Below, one piece after another: positions 34,191 to 44,999 of a DNA stretch of 64,000 nt; position 1 is the stretch's first letter; every line of letters begins with the position of its first letter. Under the pieces are notes generated by a model that was not told the DNA's origin, ran no database searches, and was given only the letters and a program-made list of their open reading frames with translations. The stretch covers positions 1,030,333-1,094,332 of the forward strand of contig LNAC01000278.1 in NCBI GenBank assembly GCA_002007465.1, given 5' to 3'. The stretch comes from Ailurus styani (taxonomy: Eukaryota; Chordata; Mammalia; Carnivora; Ailuridae). A program made the translations under genes and the position numbers.

Positions 34191-34280
34191 ATTTCTGTCA
34201 ATTTGCACTGTGTGCTAGAATGTGAATTTTTTGTTTTTAAAATCCTCAGTTTTCATGTCACTTTCTTTTACCTGTTTCAG

Positions 34281-34404
34281 AGCTTTCACATATTATAAAA
34301 TGGGAAATCTGGACAACAGAATAGCCAACCCAGACCAGTTGCTTACACAAGATGTAGAAAAGTTTTGTAACAGTGTAGTTGATCTGTATTCAAATCTTAG
34401 TAAG
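34281..34404 (+). CDS. ABCD3: ABCD3 exon 7
   Basis: 124 nt after acceptor CTGTTTCAG, ending in phase 0 before GTAAGT. It encodes [20 protein letters not shown] and continues to DLYSNLSK (about residues 168-208). The [11 protein letters not shown] motif is characteristic of peroxisomal ABC-D half-transporters and lies in the intracellular loop that contacts the nucleotide-binding domain. Confidence 0.97.
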
Positions 34405-36528
34405 GTAAGTTTCTTTATTTTCTTTTTAAAAATTATGTGTTAATTTGTTGAGTTTTAAAGAGCAAATTTATATAGAATTGATTTGATGGACGTAACAGCA
34501 TATAACTACTGAGTGCTTTTATAAGAAAATTAGAGTTGTTATAATAGCTTTAACTACAGTTATTTAATTTTCTCCCTTGTTTTTGTGAGGTGCTTTGGCC
34601 AAGAATGAAGAATTTAGTGTGTCTTATACAGATTTTTCATGAATTTTACAGGGTGATTTCAGTAAAAGAACAGAAATTTGAATTTTTTGTCACTTGACCT
34701 GTGGACTTGTGGCAGTTGTTAGAAATTGACCATCAGTTTATGTTTCTAGTTCCACATCTGTAACACCAGCCTGGACTTCTTCCTGTCCATTTCCATGCTT
34801 CAGTATCTCTAATTCTAATAGATCATTTGAGTAATGGTGAAAAAATCTTCACAAGATACTAGGTGATTTCAGTTTTCTAATTACTGTTTCCCCCATCCCA
34901 GAATATTGCCAGAGCTCTTGGGACTGAGGATAGGCCTTAACCAGGTTTCTTCCTGCCAGTTTCCTCAGTTCTTATTCGTCTTACTAGCTTATCCCACCAC
35001 CCTTAACAGCTTTTGCTGTAGTCTCCTCCTTAAATCATCTTCTTTGCCGTTACCTCCTGCCTTGTCTGGGACATGTATGGGGCACCTGCAGGATCATCTC
35101 CCCAGCCTTTCCTCCTCTCTCATCTCAGATGCCCTATTTCCTACCACTGTCCACATGGCTGCTCTTGGTTGGGGTGAGAGCTTGTCTCAAAGTGGACCAA
35201 TGATAGTGTCTTTGTCCCTGGCCACAGTTGATCCAAATACCCAGTCTGAGACAAAGGAGCTCTACACAGGGGGCTGGGTCACATTGTAAGAAGAGGGATG
35301 CTCCCGCTTCAACCATGTGGGTGGAGGGAGGACAGGCAATTCTTAGAAGAGTGCTGTGGATCCATAAGAGCTTTCCCTCTCATGGGATGAGAGGATGCCT
35401 TTACTCTTTACTAGGATGCCTTTTCACTTCATGCCACACTTTTTATTCAGCTTTCCAGAAGCCTTTGCTAACTGATTCTGTACTCTAGGAACTCTGACAA
35501 CTCTAAATTATTGATTAATTCAGCTTTCTCTTCAGCTTTCATTACCACATTTTGGTGTTTGTGTGTGTAGGGGCGGGGGAGTGTATATACAAATATTTGT
35601 GTAATTCCGCAGACACCGTTATGTATTCTTTACATCTTGGCACTTGAGCAACGCTACAGCTCAGGGCTTGTCACATTGGCAATAGGGAAAAGTAATTGTA
35701 GTGGGCTCTGCACTACAGTATATTTACTGTTTTTAACATCTCATTGTTTGAACTGTGACTTAAATGATGAGTCATTTTTGTCAACTTTTAAATGTACTTA
35801 CATTTTACAAGTATGTCTATCTTGATAATTTATAAGGCAAAAAAGAACAGGTTAATTTAATAGAAGCCAACAGAAAGGGGTGGCTATAGACTTAAAGTGA
35901 ATGAATATAATAGGGGTTTTTCGAAAAAGACTTCAAAATGTGTTAAAACTTTTGATATATCATTTGAGTTGTCTCTATATAAGGAACAGTATATTAGTAT
36001 CTTGTCTTAGTTCTAGGAGCTTGAGTTTTATATCAGAATATTATAGGCTCATTCAGTTATTTCAGTATATGGATATTGTGATAAAGTAATAGAATTAAGC
36101 AATACTACGAGCACGAAGAGCCTTTCATTTTATAGGTGTAGATACATACAAAGCAGAAAGATTGAGGTTACAGTGTCTTTTATTCAGTGTCTTTACACAA
36201 GACATTGAGAAATTACTCAGTTACTAATGGTTAATTATCACAGTTGAACTACCTTAATTGTTGGAAAATGGTAAATGTTTTTCCCGCTTGATGGTCAGTA
36301 GGCATTGGTCATGCTATCTCTGTTTTAAGTTTCTCGAGAATAAGAATGGTTTCCTGTATGTATTTGTTGATCTATATACTGTTTATAGGATATTATATAT
36401 GATGGGAACTCTGCACGTTGAAAATTATGTGTTAAATGTTAAATAACATTTTATATTTATTGTGTTTTATTAGCTGTCAATGTACACAATCTACATCTTT
36501 TTAATTCTTTACCTTCTAATATTTACAG
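34405..36528 (+). other. ABCD3: Intron 7
   Basis: About 2.1 kb without a SINE. A somewhat GC-richer stretch at 34900-35490 has open frames of about 60-130 codons on both strands but no recognisable protein. It may be an old repeat I cannot name. A short TG-rich run occurs near 35555-35590. Confidence 0.8.
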
Positions 36529-36585
36529 CCATTTTTAGACATAGTTTTGTATATCTTCAAGTTAACAAGTGCAATAGGAGCTCAG
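36529..36585 (+). CDS. ABCD3: ABCD3 exon 8 (membrane helix 3)
   Basis: 57 nt, 19 codons, phase 0 at both ends, acceptor ATTTACAG and donor GTGAGT. It encodes PFLDIVLYIFKLTSAIGAQ (about residues 209-227), a hydrophobic helix of the transmembrane domain. Confidence 0.96.
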
Positions 36586-37559
36586 GTGAGTTTACTCTTT
36601 TAAATTGCTATAGTACCGTGTTGTAAATAGCTGGATTGTGGAAATTTTTATGTATCTCAAAGAATGTGTTTTTACAACATGTACCCAATAAAGTCTAGTT
36701 ATAAAATAATACTGTATTAGAGACTTAAAAAAGTACTCTAATTTGGTGTTTGAATTTTCCTTAAGTCAGATACTTGGAAAATTTTTGTGGCATTAATAAT
36801 CAGAAGTGCTTAAACACTGACATCAGGTCCTTATTATTGTATAGTAATGTCTAAAAAGAGATTTGGAGGCAGCCATTTTAATATGAAAGTTGAATGTTGA
36901 AATATCAGAAATACCTTTAGATATAATGGTTTTTTATGTAATATGTAATTTTATAGTTATATAAATAGTGGACTATCTCATGAGCCTTATTATCCTGTGT
37001 CTCTCTAATGTTTGTGTTGGTAAGAATGACCTTTAAATTTTCTCTTGAGTATTCTCATTGAAATATAACTTTAGTCATGTAATATGTGATGTCACTCAAC
37101 ATATTTATTACACAACCATGTAATAGTGTGCCTGTAGTGTGTATATATGTACATGTGTAAGCATACATATCTTGTAGTTGATTAACATATAATTTATATA
37201 GTAGTTTTTGCTCCTTTCCAGAACACTGGGGAAAGTAGGTTTTTATTTGAATTTTCTTATCTACCATCCTAACCTTTTGCTACCTTATGATCTAGGTTTA
37301 ATCATTCTTCTAGCTTGTTTTTACTATAAGCAAGTGAATAGGGCTAATCCCTCTGGTCTTTGTGCTGCAATATTTTTATGGTACTTAATACATTTTTACA
37401 ATACCTAAATATCTCTCCATGTATTCCTGTTATCTGATTCTGCATTTCTCAAAGGTAGAAACTATGTTCTAGTTCTCTCCTTTGCCTATTCTTGCATTGA
37501 CTGTTGAAATGCATTGAATTAATCATATTTAATTAAAAATATTGAATACAAAGTATAGT

Positions 37560-38200
37560 CCATACATCCTGTACTAGGTAGTAGGGACAAAAAGATGAGT
37601 AAGACACAGCTCCAGCTGAAGAAGGTTTACATTAGTGAAAGAATAGATATTCAGTTATAATGCAGAATGAAAGTACGGTAACCGAAGTTTGATAAAAATA
37701 TTTAGTGTCCAGAAGAATTGGAGGCGATATTTGAGTTGCTCTGAGGATGATGAGTAGGTGTCCATTAGATATGTCAGGCTTGCCAGGCATAATACCAGCT
37801 TTCTTAAATGGCATGTTCAGGAAATCGTTTTTTCAGTCTGGCAGGACATAGGATATAGATGGGAGTGAGGAAAGGGCCTGTGGTGAGCTTGGGGAGGTTA
37901 GCGTAAAGCTTCTCTCTTGGGTTGGTCAGTGGGTGATGAGGTTACTCACCAATTTAAAAGGTATGGCAGCTGCAAGCAAGATGTTGGAGAAGGGAAAGGC
38001 AGGTAGAGCTTGTTTGGGAGACTTTAGCTTGATGCCCTGCAGAGTAGTGAGCCAAGTACTCTGTAGTACTTGGTACTTTGGAATACTATCTTGGATTCTG
38101 AAGAGTGATGGGAGTAGAGATAAAAATTTGTGAGGAAAGATCTAAGGGAGAAACCTTAGGGAATATTAACATTCCATGAGAAGGCAAAAAAAGAGGTCTG
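37560..38200 (+). repeat. Old interspersed repeat, family not assigned
   Basis: A purine-rich style (GGGACAAAAAGATGAGTAAG, GAAGGTTTACATTAGTG) shared with 43500-43960 and 58150-59240. I recognise the style but not the family. Confidence 0.35.
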
Positions 38201-38246
38201 AGAGTGTCTGTGGAATCTTAAGGGAATATCAGGTAGAGTTCCATCA

Positions 38247-38447
38247 AGGGCGCCTGGGTGGCTCAGTGGGTTAAAGCCTCTGCCCTCGGCTCAGGTCATG
38301 ATCTCAGGGTCCTGGGATCGAGGCGCACATCGGGCTCTCTGCTCGGCAGGGAGCCTGCTTCCTCCTCTCTCTCTGCCTGCCTCTCTGCCTGCTTGTGATC
38401 TCTCTCTGTGTGTCAGCGAAATAAATAAAATCTTTAAAAAAAAAAAA
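38247..38447 (+). mobile_element. CAN-SINE 16
   Basis: Sense SINE with head GGGCGCCTGGGTGGCTCAG, GTTAAAGCCTCTGCCCTCGG and tail AATAAATAAAATCTTTA. Little diverged, hence young. Confidence 0.94.
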
Positions 38448-38516
38448 GAGTTTTAGATGCCATAGGAAGAGTGAGGACTGCAGCTAGGAGTTTTTATTTA
38501 TATTTATTTTATTTAT

Positions 38517-38720
38517 TTTTTTTTGAAAGAATTCATTTATTTATTTGACAGAAAGAGGGAGAGGGAGAGAGCATAAGCAGGGCGGGTAGCGGGCAGAAGG
38601 AGAAGGAGAAGCAGGTTCCCAGCTGAGTAGGAAGTCTGACGTGAGCTCAATCCCAGGACTCTTGGGATCATGACCTGAGCCGAAGCCAGACACTCAACTG
38701 ACTAGGCCACTCAGGTGCCC
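38517..38720 (-). mobile_element. CAN-SINE 17
   Basis: Antisense SINE from TTTTTTTGAAAGAATTCAT to GGCCACTCAGGTGCCC, older than SINE 16. AGGAGTTTTTA occurs on both sides (near 38487 and 38730). Confidence 0.87.
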
Positions 38721-38968
38721 ACTGTTAGAGGAGTTTTTAGGTCAGCAAATTCAGGAGAGCTGAGGATGAGATGCAGTGTTGGAGGAGGAACATAATAGAT
38801 GAGTAGTTAAAAGTGTGAAGGCCCAATGTATATTTTCCCAAAAAAGAAATAATTAAGGGGGAGAAATTAGCCAAGTCACTGTAGTTATTTATAGAAATTG
38901 TGCATGTTGCATCTAGTGAATTTATTATGATATCTTGAACTTTTTATATTCTCTTCCAATAATAATAG

Positions 38969-39111
38969 GGCCCAACAAGTATGATGGCCTACTTGATTGT
39001 TTCTGGGCTACTCCTAACTCGACTTAGAAGACCCATTGGTAAGATGACAATAACTGAACAAAAGTATGAGGGAGAGTATAGATTCGTTAATTCTCGGCTC
39101 ATCACAAACAG
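38969..39111 (+). CDS. ABCD3: ABCD3 exon 9 (membrane helix 4 and start of EAA-like loop)
   Basis: 143 nt after acceptor AATAATAATAG, ending in phase 2 at GTAAGA. It starts GPTSMMAYLIVSGLLLTRLR and ends with EYRFVNSRLITN plus two bases of a serine codon (about residues 228-274). The hydrophobic stretch is a membrane helix. The conserved end leads into the EAA-like motif completed by exon 10. Confidence 0.97.
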
Positions 39112-39529
39112 GTAAGAAGAAATGTGTTAAATTTAGATGTACTAAAACTTTGTTTTTATGGATATTGACGTCATATAAGTTAACTCCAAAAAGCCTGGGA
39201 GACAGTGTTAATGAAATTGTTTGTGTGTGTTTATTTACCTCTTTTGAATAATACATTATGAAAAATACCAGTTTTGTAAAGTAGTAATCCTCAACATTTC
39301 TCTTTTTCTTAACTGTGTAGTAACCTCTTCATCTCTTTTTATTGATTAATTTTCTGTTCTTTTCACTTTAAACACACTCAAAATACAATTCAAATTCAAG
39401 TTTACTTATAACACTTCCTCCAAGAAAATTCTGTCTCAGTTTATCCACAAATACTTTTATTTTGAGACTGTGTATGCTCAATAATTCAGTCTCCCTGCAT
39501 GTGTCTCAACTTATTTTCCTGATAGTTTC

Positions 39530-39760
39530 CAAAATAGGAAGAAAAAGTATTAGGCTTTGGAGCCAGCCTGACTAGTTTAAAAATCTGCCTCCTCCACTTA
39601 TCAATTATATAGTATATGACTTCTGGCAAGTTAGTTATAGCTTCACTTTTCTTGTTTATAATAGAGAATATAGGACTGTCACAAACATTAAATATAAAAT
39701 ATGTACAAAGCTTCCAGTTTTGATAAGTAGTAGGTACTCGGTAAATTTTCTCATGTATTG
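39530..39760 (+). repeat. Probable MIR
   Basis: GGCTTTGGAGCCAGCCTGAC, CTGGCAAGTTAGTTATAGC and GTAGTAGGTACTCGGTAAAT follow MIR order. Confidence 0.55.
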
Positions 39761-41004
39761 ATCTGTAAACTTTAAGTCATTTTGAGGGTCCTAATATTTA
39801 TTTAGTACCCTAAAGTATTTACAGAATTGCTTAGAAGATTACTTTTTTTAACAGTTCCTTATTTCCTTATATTGCTAAAATGGTAGCAGTTTTAAATAGG
39901 GTTTTGTGCTCTAGGGAGGCAGAGGAATAGATGGTTGATTGAGTGAAGAGGTGATCTGCCAAGCGAATGAAAGATGGTATGAGCTAGAGTGCTTTCTTTG
40001 TCAAGAAACAGAAAACCCTGACTCTGGTAGCTATAAAAAATAAGGACATTTACTACTTGACATAAGAACTCTTAAGGTAGCCCCATTCCAGGTAAAACAT
40101 GATCAGGGCTCTGGTTCTTTGATGTTCTCTTGACAGCCCTCCTTTGTATGTTGCTGCTTTCCTCAGCCTAATTTTTTTTATGATCACAAGATGGCAAAAG
40201 CAGTTTTAGATCTCACCGGCCCTCCTCCCCTGTAAAAAGTCCAGAAATAAAAACAGGCCATCTCTTCAAGAGAGCAGGGAAACTCCCAGAAGCCCCACCC
40301 TTTGTTTCACTTCTCACTGGCCAGAATGATCACTTGTCCATGCCTGAGGAAATCACAGCCAAGTGACTGGCTTAGACCAAATTAAACTCATTCCTTATAG
40401 ATGGGGTTGAGGCCATGCCTAAACCTTTTGGGTGCATAGAAATGGATAAATGCATAACTAAGAAAAGTGAAGTTCTCTTACATTAGAAGAAGGTTGTGGA
40501 AGAGAATCAATGATGGATAGGCAGCCTTAGTATTCTGGGTTGTTTTTGCCCTTTCAGGTTTTAGATTGGGGCTAAAATGAGATGGAAGTAGAATGCTCAT
40601 CTCATCTTCCATAGGCTTAAACAATGGAGGTAGAAGGAAGTGAGAAAAGTAATTACAGGTATAGAATTCTTTCTTAAACTGGAATTGGGATACCCTGGGG
40701 CTCTGTATTGTTGTGTCAAGGAAATAGTGAAACACAAATCAAACATGATTCATCTTTGTACAAAGTTAATTTTGTTTGAAGGGGTTGAGGCAAGAGCTAC
40801 CTTGTTTTTATAATGGAAAAAATGCAGGTACATTTTGGAGTAGAATATAAAATTCACATACATTTTTAAGGGGAAAAAAAGACTTGAAAGAAATATTGGG
40901 TGTTTATCGAAGGCTTTTTAACTGTGCCCTCTAGACGCCTATGTAAATCTTTACTTTTCTCCTCTGTAGGAGTTATTTTTCTGGGGTTGTTTACATCGTA
41001 CTGA

Positions 41005-41130
41005 ATTGGGAGTGGAATGACTAGACTTTAGAGTCAGATATGAGTTACAGTCTCAGCTGCTTGACTTGCTAGCCATATGACTTTGACAGACTTTTCTTAA
41101 CTACACTGAACCTTTCTTCATCAGTAAGAT
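41005..41130 (+). repeat. Probable MIR
   Basis: GACTTTAGAGTCAGATATGA, TGCTAGCCATATGACTTTG and CTTTCTTCATCAGTAAGATG match the MIR core. Confidence 0.55.
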
Positions 41131-41770
41131 GCCCCTTTTCTTCTAGTCAAGATTCTTGTGGCCCTTATGGACCCATTCAGGCCAGTTCAAGAAAAGGCGG
41201 ATTGTTGTGAGGATATGGTGGGATTCTCAGCATAAGAACGACTGTGCAGCCGGGGCTCCTGCAAGCTGGCACTGTGAAGTCATTCGGACTTGGTTTGCTT
41301 TTCAGTCTTTCAAAGACTGTATGTCATGGCTTCACTCCATAGCTTAGCCGTTGTTTTCTCCTCTCTCTCCTGTAGCGTCTGTACTCCATTTGTCATCTGT
41401 AATGGCTTTCCCAGCCCTGCCTTCCTATACGTCCTAGCAACTTCCTTCTTATTTCTTATTAAAGAAATTAAATTAATTAACTTTCTGAGAACTAGCCCAG
41501 CACATCTTTTCCAGCCAGGCTATACATGGCATATGCAACATGTGGCTGCTGCTCAGTCTGTGACCCAGTTTAGGTGTGTATTTCTGTGCCCTCTGATCAG
41601 TCAAGCTCGGAGCAGGCTTTCAAGTACAGGACTGTGGCCAGATGCACTGAATAAGCTTATAGTCTTAAGTGTCCATTTAAATAAAATATTCAGTCACCAA
41701 ATACTGTATTTCACTTGTTTTTCAGGCACTGTTAATATTAAAATTAATTACTAAATTATTTTTTTAATAG

Positions 41771-41840
41771 TGAAGAAATTGCCTTTTACAATGGGAATAA
41801 GAGAGAAAAGCAGACAATCCACTCAGTCTTCCGAAAACTG
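41771..41840 (+). CDS. ABCD3: ABCD3 exon 10 (EAA-like loop)
   Basis: 70 nt after acceptor TTTTTAATAG, donor GTAAGG. It completes the serine codon and encodes EEIAFYNGNKREKQTIHSVF followed by RKL (about residues 276-298). SEEIAFYNG is the EAA-like motif shared with ABCD1 and ABCD2 that couples ATP hydrolysis to substrate movement. Confidence 0.97.
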
Positions 41841-42189
41841 GTAAGGTGGCATGCTTGAGACTCATGTATTTATGGAAAGATTTTTTTTTTTGGCATATGC
41901 TGATCTATATCTGTATCTATCTATATAGGTATATATATCTTTAATCTCTAAGATATTTATTTTTAAGTACCTATGAAGTATTTTTATACTGTATTTTCAT
42001 AAAAAATAAAAGAATAAATACTGTCAGTATGTTATTGTCAGTATGTTAAGCTGCCCAGTTATAAAAATAGGTTGATTTATTAAAATAAATGTCAGTGTAC
42101 TTTTAGAGGTTGCTAGGAGTTTTGTTTAGTGATAAATTCTTTTGTTTCTGAAGCATTCTTGAAGATACTGTGATGGTTTTTATTTAGAG

Positions 42190-42560
42190 TAGGGGTCAGC
42201 AAACTATTTCTATAAAAGACAAGATAGTACTTATGTAGTTCAGGCTTTTCTGAGTGTCAATACACTCAGAAGTAGCCATATACTCCATGTAAATAAGTGG
42301 GTGTAGCTCTGTTCCAATATTTTTTTATAAAAATAAATGGCAGGCAGGGGGCACCTGGGTGGCTCAGTGGGTTAAAGCCTCTGCCTTCGGCTCAGGTCAT
42401 GATCTCAGGGTCCTGGGATCGAGGCCCTCCTCTCTCTCTGCCTGCCTCTCAGCCTACTTATGATCTCTCTCTCTCTGTGTCGAATAAATAAAAAATCTTA
42501 AATAAATAAATAAATGGCCGGATTTGGATTGTGGGCCATAGTTTGTTGACCCTTGATTTA
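42190..42560 (+). repeat. hAT-type MITE with visible inverted ends, split by a SINE
   Basis: The left end AGGGGTCAGCAAACT and the right end AGTTTGTTGACCCTT are inverted repeats. Internal AGTTCAGGCTTTTCTGAGTG and GGGTGTAGCTCTGTTCCAAT are typical of the family. Confidence 0.65.
42331..42517 (+). mobile_element. CAN-SINE 18, nested in the MITE
   Basis: Sense SINE starting near 42347 (GGGGGCACCTGGGTGGCTCA) with a shortened middle (missing about 40 bases after GGGATCGAGGCC). AAATAAATGG at 42331-42340 and 42508-42517 is the likely duplication. Confidence 0.9.
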
Positions 42561-42843
42561 GAGTTGAAAACATTGTTTCTTGTGAAAACTATACATTTAT
42601 CAGTTTTTATTTTCTTGCCATTTGGAAAGTTTTAATTCAAGGAATTTTATTACTTCATTTAAAACATATTGAGTGCCATCTAGATGCCTGCGCTTATTCC
42701 AGGTGCTGGTTAATAATAGTGGTGGATGTGACGTACAAAATCCTGCCTTTAAGGAGCTTACATTTTAGTGGAAGCTTGTGAAATTAAGTCCATGTTAAGG
42801 TGACTTAAAAAGGTTAAAGAAATAGTCATTTTAAATGATTTCA

Positions 42844-43064
42844 GGGGTGCCTGGGTGGCTCAGTTGGTTGAGCATCCAACTCTTGGTTTTGGCTCGGGTC
42901 GTGATCTCATGGGTTGGGGGATTGAACAGCACATCTGGGCTCCATGTTCAGGAGGGAGTCTGCTTGAAGTTTCTCTCCCTCTGCCCCTCCCCCCATTCAC
43001 ATACGCTCATGTTCTCTCTGTCTCTCCCTCGCCCTCTCTAAAATAAGTAAATCTTAAAAAAAAT
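42844..43064 (+). mobile_element. CAN-SINE 19
   Basis: Sense SINE starting GGGGTGCCTGGGTGGCTCAG and ending AAGTAAATCTTAAAAAAA. The GTTGGTTGAGCATCCAACTC head marks a different, older subtype. Confidence 0.9.
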
Positions 43065-43159
43065 TATTTTAGAAATTGAATTTTTGTCTTATTTAGGTTT
43101 AATATGACTGAACTTTGATCATGCTCACTGATAAAATGCATTTAAGGTAATTTTCCAGG

Positions 43160-43480
43160 GACCTGCTATTTATCAGCTCACTCTTTACATGGCTTGCTTA
43201 TTCTTATCCTTTAGATTTCAGCCCCAAAGGTAACAACTTATTGTGACCTTGCTTTCTCTGGTTAGTCTGTCTGAAATGGCCTTCACCAGTTCCCAATTTA
43301 ATGATCTGTTTCCTTAAAAGATGTATTGCAATTTATAATTATCTTATTTGTTTCCTAGTTTGTTTCATTAAAATGTACACTTCATGAGCTCAGGGACCTT
43401 GTCTGTTTTATTCATTGGCGTATCTCCAGCATTGAGCACAGCATGTAACACATAGTATTCACGGATAAATATTTCAGTAC
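43160..43480 (+). repeat. L2-like fragment
   Basis: ATGTACACTTCATGAGCTCA, GGGACCTTGTCTGTTTTATT and CAGCATTGAGCACAGCATGT follow the L2 3' end. Confidence 0.55.
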
Positions 43481-43499
43481 ATTGTACTTTTGCAAGAGA

Positions 43500-43960
43500 T
43501 TATAAGAGGAAGCCACCCTTTACTCAGGAAACTCACATTTTAGTGGGGGAGACAGTAAATAACAACTGAATATTTTATATGATTCTGGCTGTTAACGAGT
43601 TTTGTGACCAAAAATAAAATGGGATGAAATGGTACAGTGTGATGAAGTGGTTGCCTACCTGTTTTAGGTAGGATGGCAAGAAGGTCTTTCTTGAAGAGGT
43701 GACATTTTACTAGAAACCCACATGGAATGAGGGACTTAGTCACAAAATAAAACTGTCTAGGACAGCAACAGTATTCCTGGCGGAGAGAACAATAAGAGGA
43801 AACCTTAAGGCAGTTTGAGGAACCAGTGTTTCTGGAGCTCGGTGAGAAGGAACAACATAGAAGCAGATGAAGTTTAGGCTAGAACCCAGGGTCAGATCAT
43901 GCAGGGCCTTGAATAATCTGACAGATGGAAAAGTTGAGAACACTGAAAAGGCAGAAAATA
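43500..43960 (+). repeat. Old interspersed repeat, family not assigned
   Basis: TCTTGAAGAGGTGACATTTT, GTCAGATCATGCAGGGCCTT and CTCGGTGAGAAGGAACAAC form a well-known old mammalian repeat pattern whose name I cannot give with certainty. Confidence 0.4.
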
Positions 43961-44535
43961 AAACATTTTTAGACTTGTAATTTTGAGGTAGTGGATGCTT
44001 GATTAAAGCTGCAGACTAAGGCTGTGCAGCCTTGATGACATTAGCACTTGCTTCAGATCGATTGTAATAAGATTCTTAGGAAAAGTGTAGACCAGATGTC
44101 TCCAGTTAAAGCAAAGCCCTGAGTGCCAATCTAGACTGCTAGTGGTTTACCTAAATTAGCTCATCCTTCTGTTTTATTGTTGTTATTTTGATTATTGATC
44201 AGTTTTAGCAAGTATAGATCTGATAATATTGTGAATACAGTATTATATACAAATGATACCACATTAACATATATATAATTTTCATTCTGTTTGCATAAAA
44301 ATGGTTTCATAAAGTATTTGGCATCTGCTCTGTGATAAGTATTGTGCATGAAATGTGATATACAGTATAATCAGAAATCATAGGGAATATTTGTAGAATC
44401 AATAAATTATACATTTTTTATTTTTAGTAAGTATTTATGGAATAAATAGATCATACAGTTTTTTATTTTCAGGGTAGATTCAAATTTTTATATATACATA
44501 AAATATATATATTTTTTGTTTTTGCTTTCTGCCAG

Positions 44536-44605
44536 GTGGAGCATCTCCATAATTTCATTTTGTTTCGGTTTTCTATGGGCTTCATTGATAGCATAGTTGC
44601 CAAAT
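44536..44605 (+). CDS. ABCD3: ABCD3 exon 11
   Basis: 70 nt after acceptor CTTTCTGCCAG, ending one base into a tyrosine codon before GTAAGT. It encodes VEHLHNFILFRFSMGFIDSI followed by VAK (about residues 299-321), part of the fifth membrane helix region. Confidence 0.96.
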
Positions 44606-44694
44606 GTAAGTATGCTTTAAAAGAGATAGTGGAATGAAATTTGTGGAGAAAGTGAAGTATTGTTAATGTTTAATTCTTAACTGTATTGTTTCAG

Positions 44695-44792
44695 ATTTTG
44701 CCACTGTTGTTGGTTACCTAGTTGTAAGTCGTCCTTTCCTAGATTTGTCTCACCCTCGACATCTCAAGAGTACACATTCAGAACTTCTAGAG
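44695..44792 (+). CDS. ABCD3: ABCD3 exon 12
   Basis: 98 nt after acceptor TTGTTTCAG, ending in phase 0 before GTAAAG. It encodes the end of Tyr, then FATVVGYLVVSRPFLDLSHP and continues to HSELLE (about residues 322-354). The hydrophobic first half continues the membrane domain. The preceding intron is only 89 bases. Confidence 0.96.
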
Positions 44793-44907
44793 GTAAAGTA
44801 TCAGTAATCATAGTTACAATAAATTGAAATTTAAATATAAAAGCAACGAAAAGCTAGTTTTTAGTCTTAGAAATACAAGTGAGAACCAGTATTTATTTCT
44901 ATTTAAG

Positions 44908-44999
44908 GATTACTACCAAAGTGGAAGAATGCTCTTACGAATGTCTCAAGCTCTGGGTCGGATAGTTTTGGCTGGCCGTGAAATGACTAGATTGGCTGG
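44908..44999 (+). CDS. ABCD3: ABCD3 exon 13
   Basis: 92 nt after acceptor TCTATTTAAG, ending in phase 2 before GTAAGT. It encodes DYYQSGRMLLRMSQALGRIV followed by LAGREMTRLA and two bases of Gly (about residues 355-385), the last helix and the loop facing the nucleotide-binding domain. Confidence 0.97.

Larger units (their letters stand above)
33712..34280 (+). other. ABCD3: Intron 6
   Basis: A short intron dominated by a SINE (33732-33931) and a probable MIR (34060-34190). Confidence 0.9.
36586..38968 (+). other. ABCD3: Intron 8
   Basis: About 2.4 kb. It contains an old interspersed repeat (37560-38200, family unassigned) and two SINEs in opposite orientation (38247-38447 and 38517-38720). 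36590-37550 is unassigned AT-rich sequence. Confidence 0.85.
39112..41770 (+). other. ABCD3: Intron 9
   Basis: About 2.7 kb. Probable MIR elements lie at 39530-39760 and 41010-41130. 41150-41700 is a less AT-rich, unassigned block with a 154-codon open frame (41290-41754) that ends just before exon 10. It resembles no protein I know. Confidence 0.8.
41841..44535 (+). other. ABCD3: Intron 10
   Basis: About 2.7 kb. It contains a hAT-type MITE interrupted by a SINE (42190-42560), a second SINE (42844-43064), an L2-like fragment (43160-43480) and an old interspersed repeat (43500-43960). Confidence 0.85.

Noticed and set aside
34906..35289. 127-codon open frame in intron 7
   Set aside because: Open on both strands in a GC-richer patch, with no domain and no exon-like context.
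42297..42491. Open frames across CAN-SINEs (also at 3647, 13153, 42835, 51106 and 62585)
   Set aside because: These are translations of SINE sequence and recur with the same peptides (such as GAWVAQ) in several copies. They are not genes.
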